Shown here: positions 18,356-27,152 of the stretch, one piece after another | How the letters are laid out: each line of letters begins with the position of its first letter | Position numbering within the stretch: position 1 is the first letter of the stretch | Source: Cytophagales bacterium | Lineage (GTDB): Bacteria; Bacteroidota; Bacteroidia; Cytophagales; Cyclobacteriaceae | Length of the DNA: 64,000 bases | NCBI GenBank assembly: GCA_017303795.1 | Contig: JAFLBR010000004.1 | Span: 124,001 to 188,000 of the forward strand | Reading direction: 5' to 3' | Program-made: the position numbers and the translations under genes | The notes under the pieces: generated by a model | What the model was told of the DNA's origin: nothing | The model's database searches: none | The model's input: the letters and a program-made list of their open reading frames with translations, nothing else

Positions 18356-20050
18356 ATGCGCTATACCACAATCTGCCTGTTCTTGTTTTGCTGCCTAACC
18401 TCCTTCGCTCAAACCGAAATGCCCAGCGAAGTTTACCCGCTGATTACACAATACGAAGCCGATCGCGGAAGCTTGCAGCGCTTCTACTTTGTGCCCGGCT
18501 CGCCCGAACGCATAGAACGTTTCAACCAGTTTTATAAAGATTACCTCAGCCGGTTGCAACAACTACCGTTTGAAAGTTTTTCTACCGGAGGCAAGGTGGA
18601 TTACATTATGATGAAACGCATTCTTGAAAATGAACTTGGTCTTTTAGCACAAGAAGAAAAAGAAGCCACGCAGGTAACCAAGTTTACCGCCTATGCAAAT
18701 GCCGTGTATGAAATTGAAAAGAAGCGCAGGCGTGGGTTACACTTAAAGAGCGATGAACTTGCCCAACAACTAAACGATATTAAAAAGAACGTGCAGGCTG
18801 CACAACAAAAACTTGCGCAAGAACCTAACTTTACTGTAGCCCTTGCAACACGCGCAGCCGAAATTATTGGTGGTCAGCAAACCGCACTAAAAAGTGTGTA
18901 TGAATTTTACGATGGGTACGATCCGCAATTTACCTGGTGGGTAAAACGTCCGTATCAGCAGTTGGATAGTGTGTTGGGTAAATACGCGGGTGCGTTAAAA
19001 AATAAAATCGATGCGGCCACGCGCCCCAAAGACGATGGCAGCGGTATAATTGGTAATCCGATTGGCCGCGATGAGTTGTTGCGTTTGTTACAATTGGAAA
19101 TGATTCCGTATTCACCAGAAGAGCTGATAAACATTGCCAACAAAGAATTTGCGTGGTGCGATGTCGAGTTGTTAAAAGCTTCGCGCGAAATGGGTTTTGG
19201 CGACAACTGGAAAGCTGCACAAGAAAAAGTAAAACAAGCCTACGTGCCCGAAGGGTATCAGCCCGAAGCGATGTTAAAATTGTATGATGAGTCGATTGCT
19301 TTTCTGAAGAAGAATGATCTGCTCACCATTCCACCAATTGCCGAAGAAACCTGGCGCATGCGCATGATGCCTCCAAGACAACAGTTGATAAGCCCGTTCT
19401 TTTTGGGTGGCGAAGTGTTGCAGATAGCTTATCCTACCGATGCCATGGATCATGAAGCCAAGCTGATGAGTATGCGCGGCAACAACCCGCACTTCTCGCG
19501 TGCAACGGTACATCATGAATTGATTGCAGGCCATCATCTGCAAGGGTTTATGAACAACCGCTACAAAACCTATCGGTATTATCGCACACCATTCTGGACG
19601 GAAGGCTGGGCGTTGTATTGGGAATTGGTTTTGTGGGACATGAATTTTCCGCGTGGCCCTGAAGATAAAATCGGGATGCTGTTCTGGCGCATGCACCGCT
19701 GTGCGCGGATTATTTTTTCACTCAATTATCATTTAGGAAAATGGACACCACAACAGTGCATTGATTTTCTGGTTGATCGTGTTGGGTTTGAACGTGCCAA
19801 TGCCGAAGCAGAAGTACGCAGAAGTTTTACGGCCAACTACGGGCCATTGTATCAACTGGCTTATATGACAGGCGCCTTCCAGTTTTATGCACTTAAAAAA
19901 GAATTGGTTGACAGCGGCAAGATGACTTACAAACAATTTCACGATGCCGTACTACGCGAAAACAGTATGCCGGTTGAAATGGTACGCGCCATCTTAACCA
20001 ACCAACCGCTTACGCGCGATTTTAAAACAAGTTGGAAGTTTTATAAGTAG
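18356..20050 (+). CDS. Exported DUF885 zinc-metallopeptidase-like protein
   Basis: A 564-residue exported protein with a signal peptide (ICLFLFCCLTSFAQ) starting at ATG 18356; an in-frame ATG at 18302 would add a non-signal extension. The zinc site is HHELIAGHHLQ (His387, Glu388, His393 in HExxxGH), followed by the downstream TEGWALYWE that supplies a further acidic ligand. This is the DUF885 pattern, gluzincin-like helical metallopeptidases. A CAACTTTG stretch just before the ATG looks like a variant -7 box. Activity on peptides is the family expectation; no substrate can be assigned. Confidence 0.87.
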   Translation: MRYTTICLFLFCCLTSFAQTEMPSEVYPLITQYEADRGSLQRFYFVPGSPERIERFNQFYKDYLSRLQQLPFESFSTGGKVDYIMMKRILENELGLLAQEEKEATQVTKFTAYANAVYEIEKKRRRGLHLKSDELAQQLNDIKKNVQAAQQKLAQEPNFTVALATRAAEIIGGQQTALKSVYEFYDGYDPQFTWWVKRPYQQLDSVLGKYAGALKNKIDAATRPKDDGSGIIGNPIGRDELLRLLQLEMIPYSPEELINIANKEFAWCDVELLKASREMGFGDNWKAAQEKVKQAYVPEGYQPEAMLKLYDESIAFLKKNDLLTIPPIAEETWRMRMMPPRQQLISPFFLGGEVLQIAYPTDAMDHEAKLMSMRGNNPHFSRATVHHELIAGHHLQGFMNNRYKTYRYYRTPFWTEGWALYWELVLWDMNFPRGPEDKIGMLFWRMHRCARIIFSLNYHLGKWTPQQCIDFLVDRVGFERANAEAEVRRSFTANYGPLYQLAYMTGAFQFYALKKELVDSGKMTYKQFHDAVLRENSMPVEMVRAILTNQPLTRDFKTSWKFYK

Positions 20051-20058
20051 TTAACTTA

Positions 20059-20109
20059 CAAAGCCTGACAGGTCTGTACATAAGTTATTAAAGACCTTGT
20101 CAGGCTTTG
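20059..20109. repeat. Palindromic element, possible bidirectional terminator
   Basis: Arm CAAAGCCTGACAGGTCT (20059-20075) pairs with 20092-20109 across 17 base pairs with one bulged T. It sits between two converging genes. Its core CCTGACAGGTCT is shared with the element at 25388-25439, so the two belong to one family. Confidence 0.75.
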
Positions 20110-20117
20110 TTATAAAT

Positions 20118-20558
20118 TCAATTTAACTTTTGCTCCAATCGCTCAATAACCTTACGCAGGGCTTCGCGGTTTCTGGCTTCATGATAAAACCGGGGAAGTT
20201 TTTCCAACAAAGTATAATGCGTGCGGTTTTTATGTTCGCGCAAGCCCGCACCAATGTATGCTTTCAAATAGGCAAGGTGTTTATCGTTATAGGCCCACAC
20301 TATATTGTTGCGAAAGCGGGCCAGCAACCATAGCGATGCATCAAAATACCCATGTGCAGCCGTTACCAGTGCACCAGTTTTACCGAAGGCAGCAGAAACT
20401 TCTTTGTTATAACCGCACTGCACACAAAACAACCGTACTAATCGGGCATCACGGTTTGCTTTGGCTATTGCTCTTTTTTCGCACGAAGGGCAAACCACCC
20501 ATACCTCGTTATAAAAATCGGAAAGGCGAAAGTTCTTATCGGCAAAGCGGGTGTTCAT
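20118..20558 (-). CDS. Small zinc-ribbon protein of unknown function
   Basis: A 146-residue soluble protein. Two cysteine pairs, VCPSCEKR and CVQCGYN, form a zinc ribbon in the N-terminal half, and the rest is basic and helical with many aromatic residues (LARFRNNIVWAYNDKH, then LEKLPRFYHEARNREAL). I recognise no family. I prefer the internal ATG at 20558, because the longer form from 20621 adds an unrelated tail and a TATCTTGC element (a variant of TAnnTTTG) lies just upstream of it on this strand. It converges with the DUF885 gene. Confidence 0.7.
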   Translation of the reverse strand: MNTRFADKNFRLSDFYNEVWVVCPSCEKRAIAKANRDARLVRLFCVQCGYNKEVSAAFGKTGALVTAAHGYFDASLWLLARFRNNIVWAYNDKHLAYLKAYIGAGLREHKNRTHYTLLEKLPRFYHEARNREALRKVIERLEQKLN

Positions 20559-20674
20559 AAATTTAATCGCAGCAAGATAAGGTTCATTGCTGGCCGTTAA
20601 TAACCGTTTAGCAAAAAGCAATTACCGTTAATTTTCTTTTGTTCAACTTGCATCGTTTAAAATTCAATTCTCCT

Positions 20675-22318
20675 ATGAAAAAAATCTACTTCTGTGTATC
20701 GCTGCTTTGCCTTATGCTGCATGTGGCCCATGCACAGGAATACCGCAACCATGCGCAGCTTTCACAAAAATTAAAAAGCCTCGAAGCTTCTTCTGCCGGG
20801 TTGGCTAAACTTCAATCTATTAGTAAAACCGCTGGTGGTAAAGACATCTGGCTGATGGAGATTGGCACGGGCGACCGCGCCTCGCGCCCGGCTATTGCTG
20901 TGGTGGGTGGTGTAGAAGGCTCTTTATTATTTAGTCAGGAGTTGGCCGTGGGCTTTATTGAAAAATTGTTAGCCGCATCAAAAACCGACAGCATTAAAAA
21001 CCTGCTGGCTACTACTACTTTTTATGTGTATCCATCCATGAGTCCCGATGCCAGCGAACAATACTTTGCTTCGTTGAAGTACGAACGCAGTGGCAATACA
21101 TCTGCTACCGATGATGACCGCGATGGTCGTATAAATGAAGATCCGTTTGAAGATTTGAATGGCGATGGAATCATCACCATGATTCGGGTAGAAGATGTTA
21201 CCGGCAAATGGAAAACCCACCCGGCCGATGCCCGTGTAATGGTGCTGGCCGATGCTACCAAAGGTGAGCGCGGTAACTACAGCCTGTACACCGAAGGTAT
21301 CGACAACGATAAAGACAAATTGTTTAATGAAGATGGCGAAGGCGGCATTCACTTTAATAAAAACCTAACGTTCGATCCGCCCTACTTTACACCTGGTGCG
21401 GGCGAGCATCCGGTATCTGAATTGGAAAGTCGTGCGTTGCTAAATCTGTTACACGAACAAGCCAACGTATTTGCTGTTGTTACATTTGGGCCAACTAACA
21501 ACCTGGCCGAACCGTGGAAGTTTGATCGCTCTAAAACCACAGCCCGTGTTATTACCGGCATTCTGGATGGCGACTCAAAACTGAATAAACTGGTGAGCGA
21601 TCTTTATAAAAAATCGGTAGCCACCAAAGATGCTCCTGCGGCTGCACCTGCCAAAGGTGATTTTGTGCAGTGGGCTTACTTTCATTATGCGCGTTTAAGT
21701 TTTAGCACACCCGGCTGGTGGGCACCTAAGTTCGAGATTCCAAAAGATTCTGCCGCAGCTAAAAAATATAAAACCAACGAAGACAAAAACACCGATGTAG
21801 ATTTTCTGTGGTGGGCCGAGAAGGAAGGATTAGATGTATTTGTTCCCTGGAAAAAAATTAATCATCCCGATTTTCCCGGCAAGGTTGTAGAAGTAGGAGG
21901 CTTTAAACCTTTTGTAAAAAACAATCCCCCTGCTAAAAGTATCGACAAAGCTGCTGCTGATCATACCAACTTTCTGGTTGCCCTTGCCAATATTAAACCC
22001 GAGCTGGAACTACTCAATCAAAAAACCGAATCGTTGGGTAACGATGTTAGCCGCATTACCGTAACCGTGCACAACAAAGGTTTGCTTCCCGCTGTAGCGG
22101 ATATAGGCGCACGCAATTATTGGGTAAAGCTTATCAATGTATCGCTAACGCTTGCCAAAGATCAAAGTTTGGTTAGTGGTAATAGAGTAGTGGTACTTAA
22201 CAACCTGCAACCAGGCGAGAGTCAGGAAATAAGCTGGCTGGTAAAAGGTAAAGGCAGCGCTACGTTAGAAGCAGGCGCACCACAAACCGGTTTCAAAAAA
22301 ATCAACATCACGCTATAA
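20675..22318 (+). CDS. Exported M14 carboxypeptidase-like protein lacking the zinc site
   Basis: A 547-residue exported protein whose fold follows M14 zinc carboxypeptidases and the next gene throughout. However, it has lost the metal ligands. Where the neighbour has DGNIHSNE, this protein reads VGGVEGSL (residues 77-84), so the HxxE pair is replaced by Glu81 and Leu84. Where the neighbour has QSFHNNGG, this has VTFGPTNN, so the third ligand is Gly. The neighbour's catalytic Glu (TNELF) is replaced by a STPGWW region. It carries two acidic Ca-binding-like loops (DDRDGRIN, NGDGII) and an immunoglobulin-like tail. It is probably a non-catalytic partner. ATG 20675 gives the signal peptide its proper start. 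Confidence 0.85.
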   Translation: MKKIYFCVSLLCLMLHVAHAQEYRNHAQLSQKLKSLEASSAGLAKLQSISKTAGGKDIWLMEIGTGDRASRPAIAVVGGVEGSLLFSQELAVGFIEKLLAASKTDSIKNLLATTTFYVYPSMSPDASEQYFASLKYERSGNTSATDDDRDGRINEDPFEDLNGDGIITMIRVEDVTGKWKTHPADARVMVLADATKGERGNYSLYTEGIDNDKDKLFNEDGEGGIHFNKNLTFDPPYFTPGAGEHPVSELESRALLNLLHEQANVFAVVTFGPTNNLAEPWKFDRSKTTARVITGILDGDSKLNKLVSDLYKKSVATKDAPAAAPAKGDFVQWAYFHYARLSFSTPGWWAPKFEIPKDSAAAKKYKTNEDKNTDVDFLWWAEKEGLDVFVPWKKINHPDFPGKVVEVGGFKPFVKNNPPAKSIDKAAADHTNFLVALANIKPELELLNQKTESLGNDVSRITVTVHNKGLLPAVADIGARNYWVKLINVSLTLAKDQSLVSGNRVVVLNNLQPGESQEISWLVKGKGSATLEAGAPQTGFKKINITL

Positions 22319-22329
22319 CAACCTGAGTT

Positions 22330-24066
22330 ATGATTACTAAAAATATATTGTTTTGTTTTCTTTTGATTGGTGGCCTGGCTGCTCATGCACAAGATGCCAA
22401 CGGAGTATTTCGTGCCGCGGGTTCACCCGAAAATCCTAAAGTGGCCATTAGCTGGAACCGCTATTACAACTACGATGGTATTACCGACATCTGCAAAAAA
22501 ATTGCAGCGGCCCACCCGCAATTGGCAAAGTTGAGTAGCATTGGTAAAAGTTCGCAAGGTCGCGATATGTGGTTGCTAACCATTACCGACTTCAACAAAG
22601 GAAAAGCTGATAGCAAGCCCGCGTTTTATCTGGATGGAAACATTCACAGCAATGAAATACAAGGTACCGAAATGGCATTGTACACTGCGTGGTACTTAAC
22701 CGAAACGTTTAAGGACATTACGTATATAAAAGAAATGCTGGCCGATAGAGTATTTTACATTGTGCCAACTATTAATCCCGATGCGCGCGATAATTATATG
22801 AAGGCCCCCAACACTCCGCACAGTCCGCGTTCGGGCATGGTGCCGGTTGATAACGATCGTGATGGAAAACTTAATGAAGATGGTTTTGATGATCTGGATA
22901 ACGATGGCCACATCACCCAAATGATTCGCAAAAGCCCAACCGGAAGATTTATTAAAGACCCCAACAATCCGGGTCGCTTAATGCAAGCTAAAAACGATGA
23001 GCTTGGCGAATATGAAATTTTAGGTTCTGAAGGAATTGACAACGATGGTGATGGTCGTGTAAATGAAGATGGCGAAGGCTTTTACGATCCTAACCGCGAT
23101 TGGGGTTGGAAGTGGCAGCCAAATCCTATACAAGGTGGCGCATACAAATATCCGTTCTCCATTATCGAAAACAGAAACGTGCGCGATTTTGTAATGGCAC
23201 ATCCTAACATTGCCGGTGCACAAAGTTTTCATAACAATGGCGGTATGATTTTGCGTGGCCCCGGTGCCGAAGAAGATGCCAGCACCTACAATGCCGAAGA
23301 CTCACGCATTTACGATGCTATCGGCAAGAAAGGTGAGTTGTTGATTCCGGGTTACAAGTACATGATTGTATATCGCGATTTATACTCTGTGTTTGGTGGC
23401 GAGTTAGATTGGTTTTATGGTGGCCGTGGTATCTACACGTTTACCAACGAGTTGTTTACTTCGTACATGTATTTTAATCGTGCCAGTTCGCGTGGCGATG
23501 GCGGTTCGCAGGAAGAACCGTATGAGTTTAATCAAAGCCTTTTGTTTGGCGATGCATTGGTTTCATGGAAAGAATTTAACCATCCCCAATATGGAAAGAT
23601 TGAAGTGGGTGGTTTCAAAAAGAATTTTACACGAGCCGATCCGGGTTTTCTGTTGGAAAGCGATGCGCACCGCAACATGTCGTTTTGTTTGTATCATGCC
23701 TACCACATGCCTAAGCTAAGTGTGGAAGAAATTTCGGAAAAGAATCTGGGCAACGGACTTACAGAAGTTACTGCGGTAATTAAAAACGAACGCCTGATGC
23801 CCACACATGCCAGCCAGGATTTAAAATATAAAATTGAAAGACCTGATTACATTTCGCTTGAAGGTGCAACTGTACTGGCTGGTATGGTTGTTGAAAATCG
23901 CGATTTGAATCTTACTTCCGAACAGAAAGTAAACCCGGCTGTATTGGAAGTGGCTAACATTCCCGGCCTCGGTTCAGTTACCGTTCGGTGGATTATAAAA
24001 TCGGCTAAAGGATATTCAGTTAAAGTAGATAGCCGTAAAGGTGGAATGCTAAGTAAGCAGAAGTAA
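22330..24066 (+). CDS. Exported M14 family zinc carboxypeptidase
   Basis: A 578-residue exported carboxypeptidase. After a signal peptide ending LAAHAQ comes the M14 domain with zinc ligands His106 and Glu109 in DGNIHSNE and His301 in QSFHNNGG, and the probable catalytic Glu374 in FTNELF. Two inserts rich in DxDxDG-type sequence (DNDRDGKLN, LDNDGHI, IDNDGDGRVN) look like calcium-binding loops. The C-terminal 100 residues form a beta domain. It follows the zinc-less paralogue by 11 bases; the two should be cotranscribed and may form a complex. It cleaves C-terminal residues in family members; specificity is unknown. Confidence 0.93.
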   Translation: MITKNILFCFLLIGGLAAHAQDANGVFRAAGSPENPKVAISWNRYYNYDGITDICKKIAAAHPQLAKLSSIGKSSQGRDMWLLTITDFNKGKADSKPAFYLDGNIHSNEIQGTEMALYTAWYLTETFKDITYIKEMLADRVFYIVPTINPDARDNYMKAPNTPHSPRSGMVPVDNDRDGKLNEDGFDDLDNDGHITQMIRKSPTGRFIKDPNNPGRLMQAKNDELGEYEILGSEGIDNDGDGRVNEDGEGFYDPNRDWGWKWQPNPIQGGAYKYPFSIIENRNVRDFVMAHPNIAGAQSFHNNGGMILRGPGAEEDASTYNAEDSRIYDAIGKKGELLIPGYKYMIVYRDLYSVFGGELDWFYGGRGIYTFTNELFTSYMYFNRASSRGDGGSQEEPYEFNQSLLFGDALVSWKEFNHPQYGKIEVGGFKKNFTRADPGFLLESDAHRNMSFCLYHAYHMPKLSVEEISEKNLGNGLTEVTAVIKNERLMPTHASQDLKYKIERPDYISLEGATVLAGMVVENRDLNLTSEQKVNPAVLEVANIPGLGSVTVRWIIKSAKGYSVKVDSRKGGMLSKQK

Positions 24067-24089
24067 TAAAGGCTATTAATCAACAAGAG

Positions 24090-24124
24090 GGGTTTTCGAT
24101 CTGGCGATTGAAAACCCTTTTTTT
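24090..24124 (+). terminator. Rho-independent terminator of the M14 operon
   Basis: GGGTTTTC (24090-24097) pairs with GAAAACCC (24110-24117), followed by seven T residues (24118-24124). It begins 23 bases after the M14 stop codon, so it closes the two-gene M14 transcript. Confidence 0.85.
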
Positions 24125-24189
24125 AAGCCATTGCCAGCCTCGCATTTTTAGATGCCATCTCCAATTTAAAAACACACCTCAGAATTTCG

Positions 24190-24197
24190 TAGCTTTG
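24190..24197 (+). promoter_or_regulatory. Promoter -7 element of the first PIN module
   Basis: TAGCTTTG is an exact TAnnTTTG match. It lies 24 bases before the antitoxin ATG and downstream of the M14 terminator, so the toxin-antitoxin pair is likely transcribed from here. No strong TTG -33 box is visible. Confidence 0.55.
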
Positions 24198-24221
24198 AAT
24201 TCAATTAATTGCTGACACGCC

Positions 24222-24452
24222 ATGAGAACACTGAGCATTTCAATATCAGACCTCGAGCTTGATAAGTTTGGGATTAAAAAAGACAAGATTTCTTTTTCAG
24301 AATTTCTAGAGCTGGTGAGTCGTGAGTTGATGAAACAAAACTTAAATAAGACTATTGAACTTTCTGAAAAATATGGACTCTCTAAAATGACAATGGAGGA
24401 AATCACCAAAGAGGTCAAAGCCACAAGAAAAAATGCAAAGAATCGTAATTGA
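24222..24452 (+). CDS. Antitoxin of a PIN-type toxin-antitoxin pair
   Basis: A 76-residue, mostly charged protein directly upstream of and overlapping a PIN-domain toxin by 20 bases. It has an N-terminal beta strand (RTLSISISDLEL) and a helical, lysine- and glutamate-rich rest (FSEFLELVSRELMKQ), consistent with a small DNA-binding antitoxin that also occludes the toxin. The sequence does not clearly match a named antitoxin class. The call rests mainly on size and operon position. Confidence 0.72.
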   Translation: MRTLSISISDLELDKFGIKKDKISFSEFLELVSRELMKQNLNKTIELSEKYGLSKMTMEEITKEVKATRKNAKNRN

Positions 24453-24849
24453 TACTAATGTATTCGTATCGGCTCTTATTCAAAAATCGTATCCTTATCA
24501 TATTGTTAATCATTTGTTTTTAGCCAACAAAGTCAGTTTGTGCATTTCTGATTCTGTGTTTGAAGAGTATTGTGCCGTATTTGGGCGAAAGAAGTTCTCA
24601 CGATTTCCGGATTTTTACGAAAGTGCTCAAAAAATCATCAGTGATATTGAGTCTAAATCCATTCGATACACGCCCACTAAGAAAATAGCTATTATTAGCG
24701 ACCATGACGATAATAAATTCTTAGAACTTGCTTTGGAGTGCAAGGCTCACTTTCTGATAACCGGAAACACCAACGATTTCACGATTAAAAGTTTTAAACG
24801 AACCGCCATTGTAACGCCTAAAGAATATTGGGATAGTTTTTCTTCCTAA
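24433..24849 (+). CDS. PIN-domain toxin (VapC-like ribonuclease)
   Basis: A 138-residue PIN nuclease. The N-terminal IVIDTNVFVSAL places the first catalytic Asp at residue 7. Further acidic residues come from SVFEEY, HDDNKFLELAL and the C-terminal ITGNTNDF. This belongs to the PIN family of toxin components that cut RNA. The ATG at 24433 lies inside the antitoxin gene (20-base overlap), as expected for a translationally coupled pair. Confidence 0.88.
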   Translation: MQRIVIDTNVFVSALIQKSYPYHIVNHLFLANKVSLCISDSVFEEYCAVFGRKKFSRFPDFYESAQKIISDIESKSIRYTPTKKIAIISDHDDNKFLELALECKAHFLITGNTNDFTIKSFKRTAIVTPKEYWDSFSS

Positions 24850-24898
24850 GGAAATCTTGACTAAACAATTTATTACTTTAGAGAAAACCTTTCAATCC

Positions 24899-25378
24899 AT
24901 GCGCATCCGTAAAGAAGTCTCACCCTGGAATGGCAAAATGTTTATCCGAATAACACTAATTGTGTTTGTTATTTACAATGGATTAATGCTATTGGCGAAG
25001 ACGCTTGATGGCGATGCGTTGTTTTCACTATCCTATACGTGGATATTCAATTGCATCATTCAGCCGCTGGTGTTTGCCTCCATTTTTACCAATGCATCCA
25101 GAAAGATGACGCTGTTTATAAACGACTTTCAAAATATTGATTCGTTTGAGGACAAGCTTAACACAAACATTCTTAATAAGGGAATGAGTGCCAACCAAGG
25201 TGATGATAATACCGCTCACTATGTGGCTACCGGTTGGTTTTATAAGTTATTCAACCATTGGGATAGAACCGAAACTGTTTCGGTAAAATGGGGAACCGAA
25301 GTTGTGATTGAAGGTTCTTCCAGAATTATATCACAAGTAGAAGATTCACTTACGTGGAATAAGGTTTTTAAATCGTAA
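24899..25378 (+). CDS. Small membrane protein of unknown function
   Basis: A 159-residue protein with two membrane helices (about residues 15-35, LIVFVIYNGLMLLAKTL, and about 45-65, WIFNCIIQPLVFASIFT) and a soluble C-terminal half. I recognise no family. The reading frame can be extended to a TTG at 24857, but ATG 24899 gives a better start. It follows the PIN toxin by 49 bases and precedes the palindrome at 25388. Confidence 0.6.
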   Translation: MRIRKEVSPWNGKMFIRITLIVFVIYNGLMLLAKTLDGDALFSLSYTWIFNCIIQPLVFASIFTNASRKMTLFINDFQNIDSFEDKLNTNILNKGMSANQGDDNTAHYVATGWFYKLFNHWDRTETVSVKWGTEVVIEGSSRIISQVEDSLTWNKVFKS

Positions 25379-25387
25379 CAAGACCGG

Positions 25388-25439
25388 CCAGACCTGACAG
25401 GTCTTGTTTATTATCGTCTTAAAGACCTGTCAGGTCTGG
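25388..25439. repeat. Perfect 18-bp palindromic arms between converging genes
   Basis: CCAGACCTGACAGGTCTT (25388-25405) is exactly complementary to 25422-25439, with a 16-base loop. The arms contain the internal palindrome AGACCTGTCAGGTCT. It ends 4 bases before the converging minus-strand gene. It belongs with 20059-20109 and probably terminates both transcripts. Confidence 0.85.
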
Positions 25440-25443
25440 TTCA

Positions 25444-27150
25444 TTACAACTTCGGCACCAACCATAAAAATCCTGCCGACAACAAAAACAAAACAAAAAA
25501 CCAAAAAGAAGAAATTCGTTTTGTCTCAACAACAGTAGTTTCGCTTTCATTTGCATACGCTGATTCATTTGCGCGATTAAGATTTTGCAAAGCCGAGCTT
25601 CTCACGCCTTGCCACTGGTCGGAGTTAAACACATAAAAATTTGTGATAGTGGAATCAGCCGGTGAAATAACCGCATGCCAACCGGATTGCGCTGCCCAGA
25701 AAGAAGTAGTCCAGTAATTATCAATCACTACATTTTCACGCAAAGGAAGCGCAACACTATCGACTACCAATTCAGGCAAAGATTGATTGGAGATCATTTC
25801 TATTTCAATTGGCTCTTGCACGTAAATCGGAAAATCATTTTTTACTTTAATTTTTGTAGCAACAGAAGTGGGGCGAGCCAATGCTTCCAACAAAGGCGAC
25901 CACAACGAACTATACATTTCCGGCTCGCCAATGGTAAGTTGTGTATAGGTTTCCTGTAGCAATTGCACGCCAATTTTTCCAGCACCCGAAAAGTTATAAC
26001 CACTCAACGCGCGTCTGGCATTTGCCAGCGATGGCACATCTGTTTTAATTCGGGCAGCAACGGCTGGTAATACAATCGTTTTGTTATTCACCCGAACATG
26101 CGCGGTGTCGTCTGCAAAGTTTGAAAGTTCAAAACTAAACAATGGCTTTTGTAATTCCTCTGCAGCGGGCAACCAGAGTAATCCCAAACCAGCGCGGGTT
26201 GCTGTTTCCAATACAACCTGATCCGTTTTTGTTAAGGCTGTTTCGTTAGCAACAATCACCAGATCAAATTCATTCAGAAGTTCATCTGTAATTCGGTTCA
26301 GGTTAATAGAAGACCGATTGCCAAACTCCGTACGGTAATTTGTTTTGGAAACCTGCGTACGCATAGCTACGCCATGACCTTGCTCGATTAAAAAACTTTT
26401 TAAATAGCGCGTTTCCGCTGATGGATACGATTGAAGCATAAGCACCTGAAGCGGTCGCGTAGGGAAAACTTCTATCGGCAAAACTTCTTCTGCATTTGTT
26501 GCCAATGCTTTTAATGAAAATAAAAACGTACCCGTTTGTTGTGGTGTGAATGACAATGCAAACGAATTTGTTCCGGCCGCCACTTTAACCGAATCAACTA
26601 TTCCACCAGGGCTTTCCAATACTAATGTAGTAGCGGCACCGTTCCACACTCCGGTAAGATTAACTTTACGATTAGCATAAATTTTCTCAGGCTTGTTCAG
26701 GTTAACGATTCCATCTGGTTTTGTTCCTTTCAAAAAACTGAATCCCGAATCTGGCAAAGCCCATGTGGGCAAACCATCGCCCGCAATAATTTTAATCTGA
26801 TCTTTAAAATCCAATACACCGTTAGCCGATGTTAATGGTTGTGTATTTAAATACGCTGCCGCATCGGGCATAACTATAAACCGAAAGTCAGGATTTTTTG
26901 CGCGCACACTATCGGCTTGTGCGGCCCGATAATTTTTAGTCAACACTACAACTCCGCTCGTTGTTCGTTCGCGCTGCAAAGCGGGTTGAAGTAAATACAA
27001 CAACACACTCAACATCATTAATGCTACTGCCACTAATCGCATCCACAAAAGTTTAGTGTTGCGTTTCCATTCCAGCCAACCAAACAGCAGCGTGAAGGCA
27101 ATGCTTACCGTAACAATTATCCAAAGCGGAATTAAGGGCTCAACCTGCAT
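25444..27150 (-). CDS. Membrane protein with possible amidotransferase-like domain, end of the MoxR operon
   Basis: A 568-residue membrane protein. Two N-terminal helices (about 8-24 and 37-57) and one C-terminal helix (about 548-565) bracket a large periplasmic part. The middle (RPLQVLMLQSYPSAETRYLK to ANETALTKTDQVVLE) has the alternating pattern of a class I glutamine-amidotransferase-like fold, but I see no clear Cys nucleophile. Proteins of this shape end the MoxR-DUF58-BatA-DUF4175 clusters of Bacteroidota. The start is two bases after the DUF4175 stop. The family placement is inferred mainly from context. Confidence 0.72.
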   Translation of the reverse strand: MQVEPLIPLWIIVTVSIAFTLLFGWLEWKRNTKLLWMRLVAVALMMLSVLLYLLQPALQRERTTSGVVVLTKNYRAAQADSVRAKNPDFRFIVMPDAAAYLNTQPLTSANGVLDFKDQIKIIAGDGLPTWALPDSGFSFLKGTKPDGIVNLNKPEKIYANRKVNLTGVWNGAATTLVLESPGGIVDSVKVAAGTNSFALSFTPQQTGTFLFSLKALATNAEEVLPIEVFPTRPLQVLMLQSYPSAETRYLKSFLIEQGHGVAMRTQVSKTNYRTEFGNRSSINLNRITDELLNEFDLVIVANETALTKTDQVVLETATRAGLGLLWLPAAEELQKPLFSFELSNFADDTAHVRVNNKTIVLPAVAARIKTDVPSLANARRALSGYNFSGAGKIGVQLLQETYTQLTIGEPEMYSSLWSPLLEALARPTSVATKIKVKNDFPIYVQEPIEIEMISNQSLPELVVDSVALPLRENVVIDNYWTTSFWAAQSGWHAVISPADSTITNFYVFNSDQWQGVRSSALQNLNRANESAYANESETTVVETKRISSFWFFVLFLLSAGFLWLVPKL

Positions 27151-27152
27151 AA

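Noticed and set aside
20978-21352. Long open frames on the opposite strand of the M14 genes
   Set aside because: They arise from repeated GAT and GGT codons of the acidic loops and have no start context, family or conservation.
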